A DNA stretch of 64,000 nucleotides from assembly GCF_028640845.1 (NCBI RefSeq), contig NC_080543.1:4913959-4977958 (forward strand). Direction: 5' to 3'. Below, piece after piece: positions 1 to 14,117 of this stretch. A program made the position numbers and the translations under genes. How positions within the stretch are numbered: position 1 is the first letter of the stretch; each line of letters opens with the position of its first letter. A model generated the notes under the pieces. That model saw nothing but the letters and a program-made list of their open reading frames with translations, was not told where the DNA came from and did no database searches. The DNA is from Ahaetulla prasina (taxonomy: Eukaryota; Chordata; Lepidosauria; Squamata; Colubridae).

Positions 1-170
1 TTCATTTTGTTGGATAGGGCCCCTTGTTCAAGCCTGTCAAGATCTTTTTGGATCCTGAGCTCGTCTTCTGGGGCAGGGGTCTCCAACCTTGGCAACTTTA
101 AGACCTGTGAACTTCAACTCCCAGAATTCCTCAGCCAGCAAAACGTCATCTGCAAATTTGATAAGTTCCC
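1..170. repeat. Degraded interspersed repeat split by a foldback fragment
   Basis: Sequence at about 27-74 and 143-170 (GTCATCTGCAAATTTGATAA) reads like one old LINE-type repeat. Between them lies a CAGGGGTCTCCAACC half-palindrome (about 75-142). Positions 171-338 show nothing but intron. Confidence 0.35.
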
Positions 171-338
171 CTTTCTATTCCTTCTTCCTATTCCCAGTCC
201 TCGGTCTCTACAGCACCCACTGGTTCCTACGGCTTTCCTTTGAAGGGTCTATTACGGCTGAAACAGCAAACTAAGCTGGGTGCATCTCTAATTTTTTTTT
301 CTTCCCTTCCAATTAAACAGCGACATGGGGACACCTAC

Positions 339-512
339 CAGAAACAAGGTTGCTGCTGATAATCTTGCCTCCCAGCGTGGCGAGCGATTTGGGGACCACC
401 GTGATGATGCTACCGCTAGTGGTTTTCACGTAGGTGGCGGCCCCGGGCGTGCCCGTCACCCGTGCCCCGATGGAAGGACTCACGGTCGGACGGGTGTAAG
501 TCGCTTGGGTCC
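339..512 (-). CDS. EMSY: EMSY coding exon 10 (residues 501-559), last one in window
   Basis: 174-nt exon coding GTQATYTRPTVSPSIGARVT, then GTPGAATYVKTTSGSIITVVPKSLATLGGKIISSNLVSG. The acceptor is AAACCAG and the donor GTAGGT at 338-333. No further EMSY exon is recognisable in positions 1-338, so the gene continues past the left edge. Confidence 0.93.
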
Positions 513-3500
513 CTGGTTTAAGAGGGAAAACAACAACAACAACAACAGAGTAAGATATCCGTTTATGGTCTGATTTTTGCATATGTCACGTGGGAAAGCC
601 AGGAGGAGAAGGGAGTGGCTAAAACTTGCAAATGATGTGAGTTCTTTCCAATCCAAGCCATTAAGGTGGCCCAGGGGACTCAGGACTTGGCAGCTTTGAG
701 ACTTGCGGACTCCAACTCCCAGAATTCCTCACCTAGCCAAAGTCGCAAGGATGGAGAGATGGCAGGTCCTTCATCAGTGTGGGCTGCAGAAGAGAACTTT
801 CATAATTTTCCAGTTTGGTCCAGTTTGGTTAAGGCACCACTCTAGATATTGGGAGAGGGGTGAGTTCTAGTCCCGCCTTAGGCATGAAAGGCGGCTGAGT
901 GACTTTGGGCCAATCACCAGGAGACGGGGAGTTCTAGTCCCGCCTTAGGCATGAAAGCCGGCTGAGTGACTTTGGGCCAATCACCAGGAGATGGGGAGTT
1001 TTAGTCCCGCCTTAGGCATGAAAGCCGGCTGAGTGACTTTGGGCCAATCACCAGGAGACGGGGAGTTCTAGTCCCGCCTTAGGCATGAAAGCCGGCTGAG
1101 TGACTTTGGGCCAATCACCAGGAGATGGGGAGTTCTAGTCCCGCCTTAGGCATGAAAGCCGGCTGAGTGACTTTGGGCCAATCACCAGGAGACGGGGAGT
1201 TCTAGTCCCGCCTTAGGCATGAAAGCCGGCTGAGTGACTTTGGGCCAATCACCAGGAGACGGGGAGTTCTAGTCCCGCCTTAGGCATGGAAAGCCAGCTG
1301 TGTGACTTTGGGCCAATCACCAGGAGATGGAGAGTTCTAGTCCCGCCTTAGGCATGAAAGCCGGCTGAGTGACTTTGGGCCAATCACCAGGAGACGGGGA
1401 GTTCTAGTCCCGCCTTAGGCATGAAAGCCGGCTGAGTGACTTTGGGCCAATCACCAGGAGACGGGGAGTTCTAGTCCCGCCTTAGGCATGAAAGCTGGCT
1501 GAGTGACTTTGGGCCAATCGACTTGAGACGTTAAGTTAGATATTAAGTTAGACATTAAGTTAGATTAAGTTATATATCTCCAAAGAGGCTCCTATTTTAA
1601 GTCTATGAAAAGAGGTTGAAAACATCCCAGGCTACAGGCAGTCCTGAACTTACAGTCATTCATTTAGTGACCGTTCAAAGTATACAGTGGCACTGAAGAA
1701 AATGACTTACAATTGGTCCATGCCCTTAAGCAGCATCCCCATGGTAACATGAACAAATCTGGGCACTTGGCAACTGCCGTGTGTTTACAATAATTGCCGC
1801 ATCCTCACGTGATCTCCCATTCGCAACCTTCCCAGCCAGCTTCAGACCAGCGAAGTGAATGGGACAATCTGGATCCGCTTAATGACGGGCAATGATTCGC
1901 TTAACAACCGGGGCAAAAAAAAAAAAGGTTGTAAAATTGGGCACGGCTCGCTTAACAACCGCCGTGCTCAGCTATGGAAACTGGGGTCCCAATTGTGGCT
2001 TCATAAATCAAGGACTACTTGTAACCGGTCCGTTTTTTGTTTTTTTTTAAAAAAATAAATAAAAGACATAGAAAAATATATCGCTTGCTCTGCCCCCGTG
2101 AAGATCGGTTCGTGAGCTGGCAGCCTGGCGCTACCAGCCCCGCTGCTCTCCCAGCAGGAGGGACCGCCTGCGATAGGAACGCTTGCTTGCCCCTCCCCCT
2201 TCCGCCCGCCACGGAAACGGGCCAGGATGGAGAGGTGGACTCACCGGCAGGAGCCGTGACCAGTTTGGTCGTCATGATGGTCCCGTTGCTGCTCACCACC
2301 ATAATGGGAGAATTGCTGCTGCTGGGCAGGGTCGCCGTGACGGGTTTGGGGAGGATTTTGCTGGGCTGCACCTGCTGGGTGATGATTTTGACACCTGGGG
2401 TGGAGGAGATAGTGAACCGACAGGGGCAAGACAGGGGGAGGGAGGGAGGGAGCAAGAAGGGAAGGAGGAAGGAAGGAAAGCAGGGAGGGAGGGAAGGAAG
2501 GGGAGGGGTGGGAGGGTGAGGGAGGAAAGGTGGAGGGATGAAAGGAGGAAGGAAAGCAGGGAGGGAGGAAAGAAGGATGGGAGGGAGGAGGGAGGGAGGG
2601 AGGAAGGAAGGGGTGGGGTGGGGTGGGAGGGTCAGGGAGGAGGGAGGGAAGGTGAAGGGAGGAAAGGAGGAAGGAGGGTTAAGGAGGAAAGAAAACAGGG
2701 AGGGAGACAGGAGGGAGAGAGGAGAGGAGGAGGAGGAAGGAGGAGGAAGGAAGGAAGGAAGGAGGGACGGAGGAGGAAAGAAGGAAGAAAGAAAGGGGAA
2801 GGAGGGAGGGAGGAAGAGAGGAAGGGAGAGAAGGAGGGAGGGAGAGAGGAAGGAAGGGAGGGAGGGAGAGAGGAAAGAAGGGGAAGGAGGGAGGGAGGAA
2901 GAAAGAAAGGGGAAGGAGGGAGGGAGGAAGAGAGGAAGGGAGAGAAGGAGGGAGGGAGAGAGGAAAGAAGGGGAAGGAGGGAGGGAGGAAGGAAGAAAGG
3001 GGAAGGAGGGAGGGAGGGAGAGAGGAAGGAAGGAAGGGAGGGAGGGAGAGAAGACAGAAAATTAGAGAAAGTTTAAGAACACAGCTAGGATCCTAGAGCA
3101 GGTTGACAAAACGTTAGCATTCAGAGATAGTTAAAGTACAGAAAAGTCCTCGACTTACAACCCCTTGTCTAGTGAACGAAGTTACAATGGGACTGAAAAA
3201 CCGACCGTTTTTCCACACTTACGACCGTTGTACCGTTCCCATGGTCACCTGATGAAAATTCGGGCATTTGGCAAGTGGCATGTACGTACTTCTGACGGTC
3301 GCAGGGCCCCCGGGGGTCACGCGATCCCCTTTTGTGACCCTTCTGACCAGCCAAGCCAAAGGAGGGGGGGTGGGGGAAGCCGGATTCACTTACCCACCGG
3401 GGTTCCTAACTTCCCAGTTGCAGCGATTCCCTTAACAACTCTGGCGGGAAAGGTCGCACAACGGGACAAAGCTCTCCCTTGGCTTAGCGATGGAAATTTG

Positions 3501-6500
3501 GAGCTCCAGAGTGGCCGTAAGTCGAGGACTCCCTCTATTCCCCCCACCGCCGGGACGAGACATTCCCTGTTGTACAATACCTGATTCTTGCTTGATCTGG
3601 ATGGTGGGTTTAATGTTGGGGGGCAGAGGAGACTGCTGGGGAGCTGGGGGTGGCTGGGAGAGAGCCGGGGCGGCCGCTGGAGCCGAAGTCAGCTGCTGCT
3701 TGGGAAATTGTGCGAGGATCTGGCTGGGCGTTCCCACCAGGCTTTTCGGAGACGGTAGCCGGGCTGCGGCCACCTTGATCGCTGAGGTGCACAGACCTGG
3801 AAGAGAGGACGGCGGGATTGGCGCCTTTTCTCGAGAAAAGCTAACACGATCCTAGGTTGTTTAAACAGGGGCATAGAATCAAAATCACGCGAAGGATTCG
3901 CACTGCTTTAGAAAGCCTTAGTAAAAGCCACACCTGGAATACTTGTTGTGACCTAGGCTTCCTGAGTCATTAAAACACACAGGTGGTCCCAAATAACCTC
4001 TTTTATTGCAAGAGCTGTGAATTCCGTTCGTTCACAGCTGAGTCCCAATTAGTTGCAAAAAAAAAGTCCTTCGGGATAATCGCCAACTTTTATCTCCCTT
4101 GACAAGCTGCCAAAGACCTACTTGGCAAAGCCCCACGGAGTTCAGAAACAAACAAGAGATGCCGACTGGAAACAGAGTTAACAATGTTGCTTTCCTGCAA
4201 AGGGCCCACGTGCCTTTGCTCCTCTTTTAAGACTTATGGGAGGGGGTCAGTTTCAGTTTCAGTCACCGGAAATTGGAAGAGCAGCTCCCCGGCGTGCACG
4301 CGCAGGAGTGCCAGAAACCGGAAGAGTAGTTCCCCGACATGCATTGGTCTTCCAGTTTCCGGTGCTCCTGCGCGCGCCAAGACCACCTGGCCGCCGGAAC
4401 CCAGAAGAGTAACAGGCGACAGCAGGCGTGCCCGGAGAAATGGCTCTGCGTGCCACTTCCGGCACTCGTGCCATAGGGTTCGCCATCACTGCTATAGGAC
4501 CCTCCCTTCTTCCTCAAATCGGCCGGCCTCTTCTCTTACCCTGAGCCACTGTCGACATCACCACAGACGGCGTAGAGGATACCACAGTGGTCACCGCCAC
4601 GGTGCTGGGCGTGGAAGAAGGCGTGGCGCAGCTCCCGGCGGTGAGGCCAGTTGTGGTGGGGCTGGTGCTGTTGTTAACCAGGGAGGACTGGGAAGCCGTA
4701 ATGACCACGGGTTGCTTCTGGGTGGTGGACGCGATCACCGACGTCGGGACGAGTTTGGTGACGGCTGCGTAGTTGTGGGATTTGGAGAGGATGTTGGGGA
4801 CGAAGGTGGAGCTGGGTGAGGTGGTCACAATGATTACCTGGAAGAGCACATATGAGACACTTTGGACCACAGCAGGATGGGATCGTTTTCCTGTTGGGTT
4901 TCCAGGACTGTGCTCAAGAAGGGCAGATCTGAACGGCAATAGCAACAGCACTTAAGACTTAGAGCCCTTAGACTTATATGAAACTTATCAAGCTTTTACA
5001 GCCCTCTCTAAGCGGTTTACAGAGTCAGCTTTTTGCCCCCAACAATCTGGGTCCTCATTTTACCAACCATGGAAGGACGGAAGGCTGAGTCTGACCTTGA
5101 GCCGGTCAAGATCGAACTTCCTGGCTGTGGGCAGAGTTAGCCTGCAATACTGCATTCTAACCATTGCGCCACCAGAAGGAGGAAATGGGGAAGGAAGAGG
5201 AAAAAGTGGAAGAGGAAAGAGAAAGGAAGGAAAGAGGTAGGGGGAAAGAAGAGGATGAAGGCAAAAGAGGGAAAAGAAAAGAGGAGGAGGAAGAGGAAGA
5301 GAGAGGAAGACAAAGTGGAAGAGGAAGGAGAAGGAGAAAGGAAGGGAAGAGGGGAAGGGGAAAGGGTAGGAAGAAATAGCAGTAATACTTAGACTTATAT
5401 ACCACTTCATAGTCCTTTCCAGCCCTCTCTAAGCGATTTAAAGAGTCAGCCTTTTGCCCCCAACAATCTGGGTCCTCATTTTACCGACCTCGGAAGGACG
5501 GAAAGCTGAGTCAACCTTGAGCCTAGTGAGATTTAATCTACCAAACTGCTGGCAGCCGGTGATCAGCAGAAGTAGCCTGCAGTACTGCACTCTAACCACT
5601 GTGCCACCGTGGCTCACCTAACACAGGTAGTCCTCGATTTACAATCATTCGTTTAGTGGCTGCTGGAAATTAGTGAAAAAAGAGATTTACCACCAGCCAT
5701 GCACTTAGCAACCACTGCAAAACCATGGTCACGTGATCCAAATTTGGGCGCTTTCCATCCAGAATATACAGGTAGTCCTCGACGTACGACAACAATTGAG
5801 CTCAAAATGTATGTCGCTAACTGAGACATTTCTTTATAGTTTTGCCCCATTCTACCACCTTTCTGGTCACGGTTGTTAAGCGAACGTTTGCAGTTGTTAA
5901 GTTAGCAACGCGGTGGCTATGTGAGTTGGTTTCATCTATTGACTTTGCTTTGTCAAAATGTCACAAAAGGTGATCGCACAATCCCAGGGCACCACAACTG
6001 TCATTAAATGTGAGACCGCTGCCCACCCAATCTGAAGTTGGATCCCGGGACCATACAGACGTTGCGACGGTTGGTAAGTGTGAAAAACGATCACGAGTCC
6101 CATAAGGGCCGTAATAGCTCAGGCTGTAAGAAGCCTGTTATTAAAACACAGCTGCCTGCAATTACTGCAGGTTCTAGTCCCACCAGGTCCAAGGTTGACT
6201 CAGCCTTCCATCCTTTATAAGGTAGGTAAAATGAGGACCCAGATTGTTGGGGGGCCAATAAGTTGACTTTGTAAATATACAAATAGAATGAGATTATTGC
6301 CTTACACACTGTAAGCCGCCCTGAGTCTTCGGAGAAGGGCGGGATATAAATGTAAATAAAAAAATAAAAATTTTCAGCACCGTTGTAACTTCGAACGGTC
6401 GCTAAACGAACAGAGGCGAGGCAAGAAGTGCCTATAGAAAATGCGGCGGCATCAAGACGCTCTTGGTAACCTGAACGTCGGGCTCAATTGTGGTTGTAAG

Positions 6501-9500
6501 TTGAGGACTACCTGTAGCCAGGGTGGCTCATCCCCCATAAGACTTTAACCCAGCCCCTCCCCCACCTTTTGGGGACCAGGGACTGGTTCCGTGGAGAGGC
6601 GTTTTTCAACAACCATGGCAAGAAACATCGTAAAATGGAGCAAAACTCACTTAACAACTGTCTTGCTTGGCAATGGAAAATTGTGGGCTCCATTGTGGTC
6701 GTAAGTCGAGGGCTACCTGTATAGCAGGAGTGGGCAACTATGGCAACTGGAGGACCTGTGGACTTCCAACTCCCAGAACTCCAGAGCCAGCATGAACACC
6801 AAAGGTCATCAAATTGCCATAGTTGTTCATAGTTGTATAGCATGAGTATGTATGAGTTTATGGCTTGCTGCTTGTGGAGGTGGGTGACCCTTCTTTTTCG
6901 GTCAGTGTGCCGACGATATAGAGTGTACTGCCGGGTTCTAGATTAGTGGCCCCCAACCTTTTGGGCACCAGGGATCGGTTCTGTGGAGAGAAGTTTTTTC
7001 CGTGGACCGGACGTGGCGTGGTTTTGCATGCTGCCTGCATCCTGCAGATGGGGCTTCGCTTGCCCAGTTTTTGGCATGTCGCGACCCGTTGGCGGTGCAC
7101 GGCCCAGCGGTTGGGGATCCCTGCTTTAACCCAAACTGAGGGGTCGGCAACCTTAAACACTCAAAGAGCCACAAAGGTCCTCACCGGAAGCGCCCCGTTC
7201 AATTCTGGAGCCAACCGGAAGTCCGGTTCCCCTACCATAGTCTCCTCCTTACCGCGACGTCCTTTTTCCTCTACCTGTCCTACCTGAAAGCCCTATCAAT
7301 TGTGGAGCCAAACCCACCCTTTGCCATAGGAGTTTCCTCCTGGCACCCTGTGCTTCCCCCCCCAAACCGGAAAGCTCCTCTCAAAACCGTGGCGCCAATC
7401 AGCGACAGGGAACCGCAGCAGAGGGATGAAAGAGCCACATGCGGCTCCAGAGCTGCAGGTTGCCGATTGCTGCCCAAACCCTTTGGTAGAGTAGGAGAAG
7501 CTTTCCCCCAAACCACCCTGATCCCATCTCGGACCTTTTGGGTGTTGGTGTTGGTGGTTTGAGTGGAGGAGGGCTTGGTGAAGGTGATCTTCACGGGGGA
7601 CATGTGGGGTGGCAGGGAGTTGGCGATGCTCTGCATGATGCTGCTCATCTTGGGGCTGCCCCCCACGGGCACCGTGATGGTCTTGGTGACCGGCGGGATG
7701 GCTTTGGGGACCTCTTTCAGGAGCACCGGGGAGGAGCTGGAAGAGTTGGTGCGCCGCCTCTTGCGGGGCTTCTCGTCCTCATCCGAACAACTCACGCCTG
7801 CAACGAAGAGCACAGATTTTGGGGTTCTCGTTCCATTGAATGAATCGGAAATTTTACTGTGTGTATAGCGATGAGCATATTATTGCCAAAGTGTATGAAG
7901 TGTTGTGGAATTTAAATCTGGAAAATGAACAGGTAAAAAGCATCGTATGATTCGGTGGGCAAGGAACTTTGGATATGATGTAATGCTTGAACAGCGTGGG
8001 AGGATATGTGGAATCAAGGTTTAAAATTTACATTAAGCTACAATTTAAAAGAAAATTTCTGTAAGATGATGTATCATTGGTACTTAACTCCAGATAAGTT
8101 GTCAAGAATATATCAAGGTATTTCAAATGAATGTTGGAAATGTAAACGTAAAGAAGGGACTTTTTATCATTTAGGGTGAACATGTGATAAAGCAAAGAAA
8201 TATTGGAGTAGGATTCATATCTTAATACAGAAAATTCTTAAAGTGAATATAGAAAGAAAAATAGAGAAAACCATTTTAATTAGCCAGCTCCAAGCTGCTG
8301 CCTGTAACTGACAAGACTTTAATCAGAGTCACATCCTTGAATTTTGTTGGTTTCCCAGCACTTCCACAATAGGTGCCAACCACAAGTTAACAAGCTGAGC
8401 CTTACATTTTAATTAGCCAGCTCTAGGCTGCTGCCTGTAACTGACAAGACTTTAATCAGTGTCACATCTTTGGATTTTGTTGGCTTCCCAGCACTTCCAC
8501 AATAGGTGCCAATCACAAGTTAACAAGCCTAGCCCCACACCTTAATTAGCCATCTCCAAACTGCTGCCTGTAACTGACAAGAGTCACATTTTTGGATTTT
8601 TGGTGACTTCCTAAACAGTTCTAGGCTCCCAGCCAGCATATTACACAAACAGCTAGTGTGGTTACATTCCTTTCAATGGGTACAGATAGTGCTCGCTTAG
8701 GATCACAATCAAGCCCAACATTTCTACTGCTGAGACATTTATTAAGTGGACTTTGTCTTGTTTTACAACCTTTCTTGCCAGAGTTGTTAAATGAAACACT
8801 GCAGTTGCTAAGTAACACAGTTGTTAAAACAAATCTGGCTTCCCCATTTACTTTGTCAGGTCGCAAAAGGTGATTACATGATCCCAGGACGCTGCAACCA
8901 TCATATATACAAGTCACTTGCCAAGCGTCTGAATTTTCAACACATGGGGACACTGCAATGGTCATGTGTGGAAAGGGATCACAAGTCATTTTTTTTCAGT
9001 GCCGTTATAACTTCGCAGGGTCACTAAATGAACTGCTGTAAGTCAAGGACTACCTATATTCTCCGTTGTATTCTTGCTTACTCTCTTGCAATCCCTTTCT
9101 CTCCAAGGAATGTAAACATCACTCCCCTTCTTGTTCATTACCCCAGTACTGGAGTGTGCATTCCAAAGGATGGGGGAGAGAAGGAAACGGAAAGCTGAAG
9201 TAAAATTATAAGCGCACTCTGGATCATCTGATTTTCCACTTAGCAACCAAGCTGCCAACTCCAGTTGTGATCCCTAAATGAGGACTATCTATCTGTGCAA
9301 TCAAAACGTTCTAACCTGCCGCTTTGAAACGATCTTTTCCAAGAGGACCGGAAATAGTCTTAACTTCAAAATGAGCTAGTTGAATTTGCCACTCCAACTG
9401 CACCTGGATTCAAGCAGCCTGCTTTGAGGTCATAACCAACATGTAATGATCATCTCTTAAACTCTTTCCAGATCTTCCATTTTGGCTGATAAACACACTT

Positions 9501-12500
9501 ACTTTTAACGTAAACGGCACTTCCGCTTGGGAGAACGACAACGTTGGAAGCTGGGCTGGCAGGTCTGGGGGACTTAACCGTTGCAACGCTACCGCTCGGT
9601 ACGGGAGTGGACGTCGGGGTAGAGGTAGTAGTTGTGTAGGAGTAACAAACCACTACTGAAGAGGAAGTCAAAGCAGAAGTTTTAGTTGGGTTTTCAAAAC
9701 AAATTCTGCTTTCTTGAATCATTTCTGGGCCCCACAGAGTCACACAAGATCATCCCCCTGCCTTCAAAGTGTGCCAAACCCCAATTCAAGGCTTGTTCTT
9801 TCCGAATATGAAAACTCACTCTCTCTCTCTGTTCTCTGCATTTTCAGCAGGCAACCGGACTTTCTTTGTTTTTCCTTGAAGATGTTTCCGCTTCTCATCT
9901 AAGAGGCTTCTTCAGGTTCAGACGAAGTGATGGAGGAGGAGTCAGAGTCAGAATTGAAGAAGCTTCTTGGATGAGAAGCGAAATGTCTTCAAGGAAAAAA
10001 CAAAAGAAAGTCCGGTTGTCTCCTGAAAAAGCACCTTTGGGATGACTTTGATTTAGATCAGGGGTCGGCAACCTTAAACACTCAAAGAGCCACAAAAGTC
10101 CTAACCGGAAGCACCCCGTTCAATTCTGGAGCCAACCGGAAGTCCCGTTCCCCCACCAAAGAGTTTCCTCCTAGCATGGCATCCTTTTTCCTCTATGTGT
10201 CCTAACTGAAAGTCCTATCAATTGTGGAGCTGACTGGCGATAGGGAGCCACAGCAGAGGGATGAAAGAGCCACATGCGGCTCCAGAGCCGCGGGTTGCCA
10301 ACTCCTGACCTAGATGGCAGAAAACTCCCACAGATGTATCTCCCTTCTTCCCAAGCCCCATGTTGTAAGAATATAAAGGCCACTTACCCTCACCTTCTTT
10401 GCTTCCTGTTTCTGCAGGGGAAGGGAGAGACGCGTTGTGCTGGAGAGCTGCGTTGGCCACCGCGTTGGCCGTGACGGTGAAGGCTGTTTGTGGAACCAAC
10501 CGGGGCATCAGAGGAACCAACCGGCGGCCTTCGATGGACCACTCTGAAGAGCTGTTCGGCCCTGACATGCTGAAGGGAAACCCGCAAGTTTAAAAACAGC
10601 CTGTTTGCTTTCCACCTGCATTACTTACGCTTTCCCTAATCACAACTTGTCTCCAGAAATCATGAGTGCTCCAACACTGGAGGCTTTTAAGAAGAGATTG
10701 GACAACCATTTGTCTGAAACGGCAACAGGGTTTCCTGCTTGAGCAGGGGGTTGGACTAGAAGACCTCCAAGGTCCCTTCCAACTCTGTTACTCTGGAAAT
10801 ACCCGTGTTAAAAAAAAACAGAGGGCAGCTAAAATACACACATTTTAAGGGTCGTGGTGGCATGGTAGTTAAAGTGCAGTATTGCAGGCTGATTCTGCCC
10901 GCTGCCAGGAGGTCGATCCTAACCGGCTCAAAGTTGACCCATCCTTCCATCCTTCCAAGGTCCCGTAAAATGAGGACCCATATTGCTGGGGGCAAGAGGC
11001 TGACTCTTAAAACTACTTAGAGAGGGCTGGAAAGCAATATGAAACGGTAAAGGTTCCCCTCACACATATGTGCTACTTGTTCCTGACTCTAGGGGGTGGT
11101 GCTCATCTCCGTTTCAAAGCCGAAGAACCAGCGCTGTCTAAGACGTCTCTGTGGTCATGTGGCCGGCATGACTCAACGCCAAAGGCGCACCGAACGTTGC
11201 TCTCTTCCCACCAAAGATGGTCCCTATTTTTCTACTTGCATTTTTTACGTGCTTTCGAACTGCTAGGTTGGCAGAAGCTGGGACAAGGACTGGGAGCTCT
11301 CTCTATTACACCGCACTAGGGATTCGAACAGCTGAATTGCCGACCTTTCGATCAACAAACTCAGTGTCTTACCCACTGAGCCACCGCAAACCTCATGAAA
11401 TGGTATATAAGTGCTATTGCTATCTACTTGTGGGCTGCCCAACTTTTACAACAAAAGAGAAACAGCCTACTGCTCCCCACTTTTTTTGCGGGGAGGGGGG
11501 GGAGCAATGCTCAAGTATTGCTTCTCAATGGCGGCATTGTCACCATCTCTTGTTTGAGGTTAGATCTGCTCTCAACTTGGCCACGTTCTGAAAAAACGCT
11601 GAGAATAAGCCGCCCTGGGAAACGTTTGGATCGCAAAGCCTCTCGGTCGAACATGGTTTTAGGATTTTAGCCATCCTGCTTTAGTCTGACCATATTCGTA
11701 AAGTGTTAAAAAGGTCTGTTGGACTGAGGCAGGGTAAAAAATTTAATAAAAGCAAGAAAGAAATTACTAGTCTCAACCATGTACCGGACACGGGGGCCCT
11801 AAAGGCAAAAGAGACACTCGGAAATGTTGGCTGTGTGAGATCTGGTTAGAAAATGTTCGTAAGGCTGCCATCTTACTTATGTGCGATGGTTGTCAGGCGT
11901 TCATCGTTGACCGCCCTCCGAACTTCCGCCCGGTGTCTTTCCGTTGAAATGCTGTTGAAAAAAGACGCGGATTAAATTTAACTTTAAGAGACGAGGTGGC
12001 GCAGTGGTTAAAGTGCAGTACTGGAGGCTACTTCAGCTGACTGCTAGCTACAATTCGGCAGCTCAAATCTCACCGGCTCAAGGTGGACTCCGCCTTCCAT
12101 CCTTCCGAGGTGGGTAAAATGAGGACCCAGATTGTTGGGGGCGATAAGCTGACTGTAAACCGCTTGGAGAGAGGGCTGTAAAGCACTATGAAGCGGTATA
12201 TATAAGTCTAAGTGCTACTGCTATCTAAGCCGTGGTGGCGCAGTGGTTGAGAATGCAGTATTGCAGGTTGACTCTGCCCACAGCCAGGAGTTCGATCCTC
12301 AATGGCTTAAGTTTGACTCGGCCTTCCATCCTTCCGAGGTTGGCAAAACAAGGACCCAGATGTTCGGGGGCAAGAGGCTGACTCTGTAAAATGCTTATAC
12401 AGGGCTGTAAAAGCACTGTGAAGCGGTATATAAGTCTAAGTGCAATTGCTTGCTATTGCTATTGCTAACTTCAGTTTTTGTGATAACTCCTCCAGATGCT

Positions 12501-14068
12501 TCCCCTGTTATCTCTCCTGAGGTCAGCTAGCCGAAAAATGAATCGGTTCCAGGCACGTTTGGAAGGGAGTTGGTTTAATGCAGGGGTGTCAAACTCGATT
12601 TCATCGAGGGCTGCATCAGGGTTGTGCTTGACCACAGGGGGTGCCAGGGTGGGGGAGCATGGCTGGGGTAGGCGTGGCCAGGTTAGGCATGGCCAGCTTG
12701 ATGTCACTCATGTCGGGAGGTGGGTATTTTCGGCCGCAACAGCCTCCTACAGCCCTTTGCCAGTAAAAATGGAGCTGGGGGGGGAGGCACGCACAAGCTC
12801 CATTTTTTGTGGTAGAGGGCTGCAGGAGGTCATTGCAGCCAAAAATGGGACTCATGAGGGCTGCACCAGTTTCCAGGGGTGGCTGCATCCGGCCCACAGG
12901 TCTTGAGTTTGATACCCCTGGTTCAACGGCTCCAAGCAGCCATCTGAGAGGGAGTTGGCTCAAGCACAGCTGTAGCATGGCAGCCCGAAGGCTTCAGGTG
13001 GCGAAAGTGTGCAACTGGAGCCGGTCAATGATGAGGAAGAGGAACTGACTTCTGTACCTGATCCAAGAACACACTGGGCAGAGAAAAGGCAGGAGCAGAG
13101 AAGGTCAGCCAGGATACTCGCGAGTAGGCAGCCTCGCCCAATGATCTACACCAGAAGCTGGCTATTTAGCCCAGCAGAGAGAGGGAAGCGATGCTGGGAA
13201 CAATGTGTTGATTTCCTAGCTGTGTGTTTTCTAGTCATTGTGATTTCTGTCTTGCTTTGGATTGACACCGTGCCTTGACTTGAATTATGCCTTGTGATTT
13301 TTCTTGCCTCGTGAACCTTCTTGTATTGTGGATTTAATTTAAAGACTTCAGAGGATAATTAGAACTGCATAAAAAACAATGGCTACCGACCAGCCTTCTG
13401 TGAAGGACCTGTATACTGCAGGAGTCAAAAAGAGGGCTGGGAAAATATCTACAGACCCCTCGCATCCTCGACATAAACTGTTTCAATTCCTACCCTCAAA
13501 ACGACGCTATAGAGCACTGCACACCAGAACTACTAGACACAAGGACAGTTTCTTCCCCAATGCCATCACTCTGCTAAACAGCTAATTCCCTCAACACTGT
13601 CTAAACTATTGGCTAAATCTGCACTACTATTAATCTTCTCATCGTTCCCATCACCCATCTCCTCCCACATGACTGTAACTTTGTTGCTGGTATCCTTACA
13701 GTTTATACCGATATTGATTGTTTCCTGACTGCTTATTTGTACCCTTATTTGACTATCATTAAGTGTTGTACCTTAGAATTCTTGATGAACGTATCTTTTC
13801 TTTTATGTATACTGAGTGCGTATGCACGAAGACAAATTCCTTGTGTGTCCAATCACACTTGGCCAATAAAAAAATCTGTTCTGTTCTATTCTATTCTATT
13901 TTGTTTGGTGGTTTTATTTTGACTGGGAAACTTTCAAGTGCCTGGTGGACTCACTGGCCATCGCACTGTGGACTAGCCTCGGTCTGCTTTGGCTGGACTT
14001 CATTGGGACAGTTCTGAGTTTTTGGTGAAGGGAGTTGTGGGGGAATATTAATAAACCCACTAAACCGC

Positions 14069-14117
<49 letters not shown>

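Noticed and set aside
2183..3076. 297- and 175-codon frames over (GGGA)n
   Set aside because: Arg/Glu/Gly/Lys only, created by a purine microsatellite in an EMSY intron.
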